A stretch of DNA of 64,000 nucleotides from Ciona intestinalis (taxonomy: Eukaryota; Chordata; Ascidiacea; Phlebobranchia; Cionidae), in the NCBI RefSeq assembly GCF_000224145.3, contig NC_020173.2, forward strand, positions 2,371,027 through 2,435,026. Direction: 5' to 3'. The position numbers and the translations under genes were made by a program. This document shows, piece after piece, positions 9,124 to 19,500 of the stretch. How positions within the stretch are numbered: the first letter of the stretch is position 1; every line of letters begins with the position of its first letter. Under the pieces are notes generated by a model that was not told the DNA's origin, did no database searches, and saw only the letters and a program-made list of their open reading frames with translations.

Positions 9124-11202
9124 ATGTTAAGGTATCAGTTTATTCTTGTTTTATTTCATGTATATGTGTGTCAATGCCAGAGTCGCCTAACAAGCTCTGA
9201 TCTTTCTAATCCACCACTTCAAAGCCACCTTGACCCATATACCACTAAACATCATGCTTACAAAGACACTAAATTTGGATCAACATTTACACCAGGCTCA
9301 AAGGCCCAACCCTTTACCATTTGGACACTGGACCATGGTAAAATATCATATCCTGGGGAAAATTTTCCCCAAGGGTCTCCAATTGGTTTCCATGTCTACA
9401 CCAACCATTCAGGCTTCCTAGATTGCATGTGGACCGGCCAAAAGTCATTGATTGACTTTGTGAATACCAGTCCATCAAATGTGCAGTATGTGTTTTTAAC
9501 TTTTGACAATAACGCATTAAAAATCGCAACCTGGATGAAATCCCAGTTACAAAATGCTCTTTTATTGTCAAAACTAACTCTTACTGAGCAAACAAATTTT
9601 ATGAAAAAAAGTTTCTTTGTCATCACCCCGGTTTCAGAACTAGGCAATTGGATTCCCGCCATTTTGCAGGAATGGTCATGCAGTGACCATGGATGCGGTT
9701 ACAACCAAGTTGCATTTGAATCAAAATCCTGGAACCCGCCGGTTAAATTTGTAAAGCGAGTTGATGCACGTTATGACTGGGCATTTGTTCACCAGTGGAA
9801 ACCTGCTGCCCCTACCTTAACCCACGTACCAGATGGTTGTTCGTTTAGTGTAAAAAACATGATACATATAAACGGCTCTGTTGCTCTTGTAGCAGGTTCC
9901 AGTATAAACTGCACCATTGCTAAAAAGGTAAGCAACTTACAAAATGCAGGAGCTATTGGTGTGCTTGTGTACTCAGAACCTGGTTATCCATTAAAAGACA
10001 TTAACTGTGATGGTGCAGATTGTTCTGTACAAATCACTATACCAGTTGTGAGCATCCCATACGATGCTGAAGTAATTGAAAGTGTCAAAACAGGTTATGT
10101 TGTAACAGCAAGCCTTCAGAATACTCCATCTCCAAATTTCTACTTTACAATTGACGGAAAGGGCAATCTTGCAGAAGCTGGTTGGTTCCTGTATCCCTCC
10201 CTGCAGTTTCTAGCTTGGCAAATGCAGTGGCTTGTATTTGATGCTAATCTAACAAACAAAATCTCAACATTTGTTGATTACAATGTACCTGTGTTTAACC
10301 ATACAGTATTGCAAGGGAAAAATGGGACAGGCAATGTCACAGTTCAGTTAAATAACCTTCAAAACTACAACAGTTTGTATTTGGATATGTCGCTTGGGTG
10401 TGTCAGTGACACAGAAGATGGTTGCCCGCCATGGGATCATGTAGCTACTTTGTATGTGTGTTGTGAACAAGCTGAACAAGAGTTATGTGGTGTAGAAGTA
10501 GGACGTTGGATCACTGCATTTCGGAGAGGCACTGGTCACTGGCTAACCAATGTTTCGCCACTTTTACCAGTGTTTGGTTTATCATCATCAACTAAATGCA
10601 GTTTTAAGGTTTTACTCGGGGCATGGTGGGCTAAGCCTTGGACAGTAACCTTAACACTTAGGTTTAAAAAGACTCCTACTCCACAATCTTTCTATCCAAC
10701 AGTATCCAAACTACCCTTGAGGCCTTTCAAAGCCATTCCTTTATTCCAAGGTGGAACATTCGACAGTAACTACAATAAAAACCACCCAATGCTCCAAATA
10801 ACAGCACCTAGCTTTACCTCTGCTATTATTTATGCTGTTATAACTGGCCATGGCTCTGACGATCATAACTGCGCTGAGTTCTGCGTCACGACACACCTTT
10901 TCTCTGTAAACAACAACTCAGCTCATAGCACAACATTCAACAATGCTGGGACGCCATTAGGCTGTGCAGAGCGTGTGCCAGAAGGTGTGGTGCCTAACGA
11001 GCATGGTACTTGGTTATATGGTAGAGACGGTTGGTGCGATGGTCTGCAGGTTGATCCATGGTTGATTGACATTTCAAACGAACTTCTTCCAAACTCCATA
11101 AACAACATAACATACCGTGGACTGTTTGAAGGCAAAGATCCAAATCCAAAGCAGAACCCAGGATTGATTAGAGTTTCATCTTACCTTGTGTTTTATCATT
11201 AA
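9124..11202 (+). CDS. Secreted PNGase F-like amidase with inserted PA-like domain
   Basis: Intronless. The start chosen is ATG 9124 (692 aa), since it opens a signal peptide (MLRYQFILVLFHVYVCQC); the frame is open further upstream but has no ATG. Residues of about 240-335 resemble a protease-associated (PA) domain (GSVALVAG, AGAIGVLVYSEPG). The C-terminal half looks like bacterial peptide:N-glycosidase F: CPPWDH with D438 at the place of the catalytic Asp60, and a CAEFC motif with E585 at the place of Glu206, flanked by cysteines with the same C-x-E-x-C spacing. It ends with PNEHGTWLYGRDGWCDG, typical of the second PNGase F jelly-roll. Expected role is removal of N-glycans from secreted or lysosomal glycoproteins; activity is inferred. 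An assignment to another member of the same fold superfamily is possible. Confidence 0.8.
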   Translation: MLRYQFILVLFHVYVCQCQSRLTSSDLSNPPLQSHLDPYTTKHHAYKDTKFGSTFTPGSKAQPFTIWTLDHGKISYPGENFPQGSPIGFHVYTNHSGFLDCMWTGQKSLIDFVNTSPSNVQYVFLTFDNNALKIATWMKSQLQNALLLSKLTLTEQTNFMKKSFFVITPVSELGNWIPAILQEWSCSDHGCGYNQVAFESKSWNPPVKFVKRVDARYDWAFVHQWKPAAPTLTHVPDGCSFSVKNMIHINGSVALVAGSSINCTIAKKVSNLQNAGAIGVLVYSEPGYPLKDINCDGADCSVQITIPVVSIPYDAEVIESVKTGYVVTASLQNTPSPNFYFTIDGKGNLAEAGWFLYPSLQFLAWQMQWLVFDANLTNKISTFVDYNVPVFNHTVLQGKNGTGNVTVQLNNLQNYNSLYLDMSLGCVSDTEDGCPPWDHVATLYVCCEQAEQELCGVEVGRWITAFRRGTGHWLTNVSPLLPVFGLSSSTKCSFKVLLGAWWAKPWTVTLTLRFKKTPTPQSFYPTVSKLPLRPFKAIPLFQGGTFDSNYNKNHPMLQITAPSFTSAIIYAVITGHGSDDHNCAEFCVTTHLFSVNNNSAHSTTFNNAGTPLGCAERVPEGVVPNEHGTWLYGRDGWCDGLQVDPWLIDISNELLPNSINNITYRGLFEGKDPNPKQNPGLIRVSSYLVFYH

Positions 11203-11536
11203 TATAAATCTTGTTTTCGATTTATTTATGATTATTTATCATCAATTTTTTTTCATTTCCATTATTGTCAAATTATTATAAGAAAACTGTGTCATTTATT
11301 TCTTGGGTTAAATACCTTTTTTTCTTAATATGTATTATATTATAGTCATAAACTCAAGGCAAATTCTGACACAAATTGTGTCATTTAAAATTATATCATA
11401 CATTATTGTGAATTTGTCTTCACATTATATTCTTCACCATTTTACATCATAAATCCCTTATATTGCCTAAATCTATTACCATTCTGTTTTCACCTCAAGA
11501 TACATACTGAACTAGGTATCATGAAAACTTATTGAC
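11203..11536. other. Short intergenic stretch, PNGase F-like 3' UTR and FHIT upstream
   Basis: AT-rich, about 330 bases, no coding signal on either strand. It probably contains the 3' UTR of the upstream gene and the FHIT promoter or leader. Confidence 0.4.
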
Positions 11537-13203
11537 ATGGCTGGCTCTACTGGTTTAAAGTTTGGTCAACATATTATCCCAGCAAGCACCACATTCTTAA
11601 GAACTTCACTCAGTTTTGCCTTAGTGAATATTAAGCCTGTTGTTCCTGGACGTATCCTTTGTATGGATGATTTTCAATGTTAATTTCAAGGAAATGTATA
11701 ATTAAGCCTGTTTGTTTGCTGTATAAACTCATTGTAATACACTAAGCATGCCTATATGATATTACAGCTATTAATATTTTTAAACTCATAATACATATTG
11801 TATACAGGCATACAATTCATTTTTACTTAAAATTCGATGAAAAATTGTATATAATTTTATTGGATTATGTTTCTATAATTTTATTGTCAATATGTCTTAC
11901 ATAATGCTTCAGAGTGTCAGTAGATAGATACCAAATACATCGTCTATAGTCCTTTACTGACAAATAATAGATGTACTTGTGTGTCCCATTCGTTTGGTTG
12001 AACGAGTCAAACAGCTAAAAACGGAGGAAGTATCCGATCTTTTCATTACTGCACAACGTGTGTCAACAGTCGTTGTAAGTTGTTTCAAAGCATCGTCTGT
12101 TTCTATCGTCGTACAGGTAAGAATAATGTAAAAAATGGGTTATAATTTTTGATATTAAGTGAATAAATGAAACTTTTTATTCTCGCGTGTTGAGGTAACT
12201 GCCTTTGTTATAACACGGGCGTATTGTATCAAACATCTCATGCCAGCTTACGAGTTACCACGTTTGTAACTTTGTAGGTATTAGGTAATAGGTTTTTTGT
12301 ATTCAAATCGTGTATTCACCACAAAAGTTTGTACGTTGAATGCGGGTTTATAAAAGACAGTTTATGTATATTGAAAAGTTAAGTATTTGTTTTAATCGAT
12401 TTTAAACTTTCCACATTAAACGGCATTGACGTGATATCTGTAATTAACCCTACAGTCGTAGAGATGCACAAGCAGCCGCACAGTCAAAATGTCGTTTGTT
12501 TATAATACTCGACGTCTATCCGTTTCCGCATTAAAATGTGTCTCCAATTTAAAATTGATGAATGTAACTTATCGTCCACGCGTGGCGGTGCAACAACAGT
12601 AGTTATAACACTGGTGTTCCGTTTTACACACCTAGCTAATTTCACCAAGCTGAGAAACCTTTGCATTTCCTGTTTCTGATTAAATTATCTCTACAAGGAT
12701 GGACGAGAAGCTGGTCAGTCTGTTCCACATGTTCATATCCATATTTTACCGAGGATTCTTGGCGACTTCTTGAACAACGACGACATTTATCAAGAGGTTA
12801 AATTATCAGTTTAGAATTAGACAGTATATTTTAAAGCTAACAGCTAAGTATTCTATAAAAGCATTGCTTTTATGACGTTTTTTGCCAGTAATTGAGCCGC
12901 ATACTGCTTAATTTGTAGAACTTTAGAACGTATGTAGATAAACCCGGGTTGTTACCTTTTCGTAAAGTGATGGGTTTGCAGTATACGTGCGACTAACAGG
13001 GTGAACCTGGCGTCTTCTCACACTGATGTTACAGTGGTTTTAAGAGCTCAACATCATTTTTAAGAAACCTAGTCCTAAAAGATGTTTCTACACAACAGTT
13101 GCAAAGACATGATAAAGATTTGCTGGAATCTCAACACCGAACAATATATGAGATGGAGAGAGAAGCCGCTCTACTCAAACCAATGTTTCATTCCGATTCT
13201 TGA
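11537..13203 (+). CDS. FHIT: Bis(5'-adenosyl)-triphosphatase, fragile histidine triad protein (FHIT), 4 exons
   Basis: Exons 11537-11651, 11971-12116, 12698-12796 and 13099-13203, with phases 1, 0, 0 and GT-AG borders throughout; the sum is 465 nt, or 154 aa (human 147). Exon 1 has [10 protein letters not shown] and [13 protein letters not shown], exon 2 [13 protein letters not shown] and LFITAQRV, exon 3 [19 protein letters not shown], and exon 4 LQRHDKDLL. The histidine triad is H98-V-H100-I-H102, with H100 at the nucleophile position. FHIT hydrolyses Ap3A and acts as a tumour suppressor in mammals. The exons are short, so simple open-frame scans miss the gene. It is tail-to-tail with the LU-domain gene (349 bp between stops). 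Introns 1 and 2 carry repeat remnants. Confidence 0.93.
12165..12290 (-). mobile_element. SINE tail module in FHIT intron 2
   Basis: Same module as the tail of the element at 6225-6565: GAATAAATG, then TCTCGCGTG, ATAACACGGGCGT, and CATGCCAGCTTACGAGTTACC. The tRNA head is missing. Confidence 0.6.
12555..12650 (-). mobile_element. Second, short SINE tail remnant in FHIT intron 2
   Basis: GAATGTAACTTATCGTCCAC followed by GCGTGGCGGTGCAACAACAG and ATAACACTGGTGTTCCG is the same tail module, truncated before the AG-rich part. The two copies in one intron have the same orientation. Confidence 0.5.
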
Positions 13204-13551
13204 TGTTACACCTCATGCTCTTCTGTCGTGCAATACTTAGCAGTGAATTTCCGATTTTATGATTATATATTCGTGGATTAGTTTATACATTGGTGTAGAA
13301 CAAAACACACTTATGTTTCTGAATGTTAATTGCTTCTATTTCCTTGAATACGATACATTGTTGCAAAAAAGAGATAAAAGTCGGTTTGTTCGATGTATAG
13401 TTCTGCGTACTTCAGAGGGCTTGTATAAACGACAATTTTGTCTTTGCAGGTAAAGTGTTTCTGTCGCATTTAAAGTTAAAAGTGCGTGCAAATGCATTTA
13501 TACGGCAACTCTTATTCAAAAAATAGACAAAAAATGACAAATCGTAGTTGT
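13204..13551. other. Intergenic between convergent FHIT and LU-domain genes
   Basis: About 350 bases with no coding signal; probably the two 3' UTRs, possibly overlapping. Confidence 0.4.
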
Positions 13552-16500
13552 CTATGTGCAAACCAAAGAATCATCGTTGCAAAAGTGTGTTCCGCAACAA
13601 CATCTACATACGCTTGGCTGGTGGCCAGGTCGACATTGCTCTCTGTTGTTGTTGATGTAATTATTCTCACATGCCAATGATTGCTTACAACGCTTCGTAA
13701 TAGTGATCTACAGAAACAAGAAGGTTTTAGTAAAGTCCGCCTGTTTATGTTTTCAGCAACTCTTTATCAACTGCAGTCCTACGAGTAACCAAAGTTAACA
13801 GCTTATATAGTAGGGTGGGGGAAGATAGGACACCTTTTTATTTTACTTTCTCGTCCTATATGGCAGTAAACAAAAAACAGTCAAAGATATATAAAACGTA
13901 TCTTCACGACTCCCATGGACCGTTGTTAGTTGTTTAAAACACGATCAGGATATTTGGATATTCAGTGCTAAAAGTGTCCCATCTTCCCCCACCCTACCAT
14001 ACTCTGTCTATGCGCTGAATTAGACAAAGAGATGAACTTCAATTTAACGAAACTGTCGCTCATATATAGTCCGCCTGGCATAACCAAGAATCCAAGATCG
14101 AACGGAAAGTTTCTCTATTTGGATTACCTTAAAATATGTAGCAGTTCTATTTAAAATCAGTCAATAAAGCATGTATATATACATAATCACCTTATTGATC
14201 GATATTTGTCTGGTTTCGCTTTGACATTGAAATCCTGCTGGGCAAAGTTCTACCCTTCCATTTCTCAAACATTCAGCTTCTGAATTCGCACTGTGGCAAG
14301 TGTAACACTGAATACCTGTTGAGCAAAATGACTTAGTGGTTGCAACAATTTCGTGTTCGCCAGTTAAGCTGTATAAGTACAGTTGTATTTGCCTATTTGT
14401 AAACTTGGGGAAACAAAAATAATAACAAAAAATATACTTTAAAGATGTGGTACAAAGAAAACTAACGTTCTATACAGAATAAGAAATACAATAAATGTTT
14501 CCCTAAGGGCAGTCGGGTCAATATTTATCCACATATAGTAGGGTGGGGTAAGATGGGACATTTAGCACATAATATCCAAATAACCTGATCGTGTTTTAAA
14601 CATTTAACAACGTTCTATTGGAGTCGTGAGGATACGATTTTATAATTCTTTAAATGTCCTTTGTTTGCTACCAAAAGCACGAGGATGTATGAAACATAAC
14701 ACACATGTTATACAAGGCCTATCGTTGTCCTACAACGCGACGATAAACATGTCTCATTTATTCATTAACATGATTTAAGGTTAAACTAAAATCTAAGTCT
14801 AAAATCAAGTTAACGTACGTTCTTGCGCTGCGAGCCAGCCTGGCGGTGGATTGATAACAAATTCCGCTTCTGAGGAACCAAACAAGCAGCCTGTCATGCT
14901 ATATCCATAATCCAGTGTAAAATTAAGTGTATCAATGTTCCTCAGTATACGGGAAGTGTCAAGTAAATGCCGTTTGCCGTTAGATTGGACGCTTACTGGT
15001 ACTCCAATTTCGTCTGAAACCTAAAACGTGGAATGAGAATTTTTATAATTGTATATGACATATGTAGTAGGGTGGGAGAAGACGGGAAACCTTTTGCACA
15101 TAATATTCTAATATCCCGATCATGTTTTAAACAATTAACAACGGTCTATGAGAGTAGTGATGATATGGTTTTATAATTCTTTGAATGTTCTTTGTTTACT
15201 ACCAAATGGAACGGAAAAATGGTATAAAAAAGTGTCCCATCTTCCCCCACCTTACTATATGTTTTCTTTTGTAAATTTTCTATTTTTTTTTATTTTAGGT
15301 TCAAAACGTTTCACGTAAAGTATAACAATTCATTATTTAAAGGTTAATTCACATACCTCGAAACTGCGTACAGTGCATGGCATTTTAACTCCCAAGTTAA
15401 TAGGTGTGATATCTATTGCAGCATCCGTAATATCAACATTTCGTCGTCTTCTCTTTGGCCCCCTGCTACTAGTTGGTGTTGAGCTTAAGCGCGCTGTGTC
15501 TGTACGTCGTAACCGTTCTCGGGCTGCCTGGTTGAAGAATATGTTTCCAAACTCTGCAGCTGCAGGTGGTATGGATCGTGGGAATGATGAGACTTGTGGA
15601 GCAGCTTTGAGTAATATTGCAATGTTAAAATGTGTTTTTGAAAAAAAATCTAAAAAAATATTCACCTACAAAGTTAAAGGTGGTAATTCATGTGCGGGAA
15701 TAAGGGGTATGAAACAGAGCTCCCGTGTTATAACGACTGTCGTTGCGCCATAGCACGAGGATAAATATAAGTTTTAATCATTTATTCATTCATTATTTAG
15801 GCTTAAATGTAATTTGGTGGGGATTTTTTTGTAATGGCTGACAATTTTGACAACCTATTAATGACCATTGGGTTGGAGCAACGTGTGAAAATAAAAAAAA
15901 GCCGCTAAATTCCGACTGTTGCTGCCCCACCACGCGAGGATAAATAAGTTACATTCATTTATACATTTCAGCCTTACCGAACGCAGGAACAGATTCGCTC
16001 CAGACAATCTCCACGTCATTTACGTCGAACCTGCAGCTTTCACTGAACGTAGCAAGAAAAATGATGTTCCTGCTTTTCACCAGTTTGTTTTGAGTAAGCA
16101 CAAAATCTCGTGCACGCACGTCATCAGCAAATGAATTAATACAGTATGCATTCCAGAACTGAAATTCAAACCCGGAATGTAATTGTACAGTACCATATAT
16201 TTCGTTGCCAGACAATACGAAGATAAGTCGTAAGTAAGCTGTACTTTCATATACCTTTACTCTCTATACATATTGTAGGTTGGGGTAAGATGGGACACCT
16301 TTTCATTCTATTTTCTCGTTCCATAGTAGTAAACAAAGAACATTTAAATTCTTATAAAGCCGTGTTTTCACGACTTCCATAGACCGTCGTTATTGTTTAA
16401 AACACGATTAATATATTTGAATATTACGTGTTAAAGGTGTCTCATCTTACCCCCACTGTACTATACATATATATATATATATATAGTAGAATAGGTTGGT

Positions 16501-19500
16501 CCATGTTTTCATTCTCTTTTATTGTTCCAGCGTTTGGTATAAAAAACAAAGAATATTTATACAATTGTATAACTGTATTCTTATGACTTTAAACAGGCGT
16601 TGTTAATTGCAATTTTAGGAAGTATTTATTATGTACAAACGGTGTCTATTGTCTTATACCCAACAGTACTATAGCATATACAACACAAACCTTTTCTCAT
16701 AACCTATACACACCTAAAAAGGCAGGAAAAATCAACCAAAAACTCCTACAGTGACCACATATATATGACAACACCCAATACATTATATTAATTACCTGGA
16801 ATAAGGGTGGCTTGCATGGTAGCTTCACTGTAAGTGACCACCAATTATTGGCAGGTCTTAACTGTGGTAATGTGATTTTCCCTCTTGCTCTTGTTTCGGC
16901 AACGTATGACGGAACCTCTACAAAAAAATATTTAAGTAGGTGTAGATCTGAATTTATCATTATATTCGCATAAGAAGATAAAAAAGATTGTTTATTATAA
17001 TCTGCACTTAAATTCTAAACAATTTAAACGGCACCTAGAGTCTAAAAACTTAAAGTGTAAATACCTATAGTAAAATCGGTCAACACGAATACGTTTAGCC
17101 TAATTAAAAACGGTATTTTTTAAATCTTCTGTAGGGCCATGTACACGCACATAATGTACATTCATATATAGGTATAAGCTACACTGCTACACAGCACTTA
17201 TTATTGAATATTCCGTTTTTATTGAATATTCTAATTTGCTGCCTGTTACGAAAATGCGGTCTTATGACTCAAATCCCAATAACGTTTAAACGTGGGCGTG
17301 TATAAGTATATATATGTATTTTAAGGTATGGTGTGGTTAATTACTCGTTTAAATATGATAGGTCAGCATTATATGTAGGACTATGGCCTTTCGTCATTCA
17401 ATACATTGTATGAAAAAAAAAATTGGAAGTAAAATTCATAAACTACTTAACGTCCCGTATTTCCTTATTGTTTTTTAACAATTAACGACGCTTTTTTAAA
17501 GTCGTGAGGATACGGTTATAGATTTCTTCAAATATTTTTTCTTTACTCGGAATTGCGACGATAAAACAATAAAAAACACAGACCATCTTACCCTAAGCCA
17601 CGATGTACAATTATGCTTTTTGACGTGTCAAATTTTATGTGGTTTACAGAAGAATTCAGGTCTATATTTTAAATTACTTTCTTTTTGCAGCGACGCAAAG
17701 TAATTGGACGCTAGCCAGGAAATGACCATCTTAAATCACTCCTTGTCAATCTGATACGGTTAATTACGTTCCAAATTAAATTTCCACCTTCCAAGATTAT
17801 GTTACGGTAAGTGGCGCTAATTAAGTAGTCAAAATATTGATCTATATTTTGCACTCTCGTTCTTTAATATGTATAATAGGTTTGGGTATAGATGGTTTAT
17901 GTTTTCATACTTTTGCTGCCCTATTTGATAGCAAACAAATAATATTTAGAATTGTGTAACCGTATTCCCTAACGACTCAACGTTGTTAATTGTATGAAAT
18001 ATTATTTGCTAACAGTATATAGTAGGTTGGGGGAAGATGGGACACCTTAAGAACATAATATTCAAATATCCTGATCGTGTTTTAAACAATTAACAACGGT
18101 TCATGGGAGTTGTGAAGCTACAGTTTTATAATTCATTAAATGTTCTTCGTTTACTACCAATTGGGACGTGAAATAGGATGAAAAAGTGTCCCATCTTCCC
18201 CCATCGTACTATCCATCTTACCCTACAGTACTGTATATGGTTGTAAAGATAAATGTCACATAAAAAATTTAAAAAAGGTTAAGCGACTGTCACTATGTAG
18301 ATATGTAGGCGTTTTTTACTAAAATGCAAAACATACATGCTTTTGCTTACCATTACTCAATGCAGCGTATATATATCTGTCTAAGCAATCGCTTATTTCT
18401 GTGAATGTGACATTTTCCCATTGCATAAAATCCGCTGTGAGTAGATGCGTCTTGAAACAGTCCACGCAGGTTCCAATATTTGAGCGGTCCCGCGTACCGG
18501 CTCTGACGTGATTGCATGACTAGAAGAAAACGAATCGATTATTTTTTTCGTGAAATGTCTTTTTGTACGAACCGAAAACCTAACTCGGTATAGGTTATAT
18601 TCACTATTTTTCGAAAACGCTTTCGTTTTCGTTAAAGTTAACCCCATGACGCAAATATGTTTGGAGGAAGTCGTTAAAAGTCTTATATTTTACAAGACTG
18701 CTTTTATTCTGTGACGTACATTGCAGGATTAATATGTTTTGTATGCGTCGTTTGCAAGTGGCGCGAAAATGCCAAGCGGTATGTAGTTTCGTTATATTTG
18801 ATATTAATAATATAGTAGGGTGGGGGAAGATGGGACATCTTTAGCACATAATATCTAAATATCCTGATCGTGTTTTAAACAATTACTCACAACACTATAT
18901 TAGAGTAGGGTGGAGGAAGATGGGACACTCCACCATTTTTATGAAATCGTATCCCTACGACTCATATATATACCGTTGTTAATTGCGTAAAACACGATCA
19001 GAATATTTAGATATTATGTATACGAAAGGTGTCCCAGCTTTCCCCACACTATACAAATCAAACCCAAGATCACGTTTTAATATAACTTTGTAGTTTTGCA
19101 TCTAAAATATAGTTTTTGAGCTTGTTTAAATCGTAGGTCCCATTGCATGCCATGCTATACCCAGCCCGAGTAAAATTAAATAGAAAAAAAATCGTTAAAA
19201 ATTAAATAGAAAGGGGTATACGTGGTACCAGTAGCATCTTATGTCGCATTGGGTGTAAAAAGCCGCAATACTTCGGGTTGTGCCACTTACCGAGCTACAC
19301 AAAGTGTAGGTTCTGGCGTACCAGCTCTTTATCTTTAGGGCCACTTCCGCCGAACTTTTGTCCAGGCAGTAAGAAACTTGTCGGAGCCAAGGCTTAGTAC
19401 GTCCTGTGCACCCTTCGAGTTGTAGCGTGATTTGTGGCTGAGTTATAACTGATCGTTTGCGCCTGCAAACTTCTGACCTGCATGCTGAATCGTAGTTTGT

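Noticed and set aside
15373..15753. 126-codon plus-strand frame
   Set aside because: Antisense to LU-gene exon 6 and partly in a SINE remnant.
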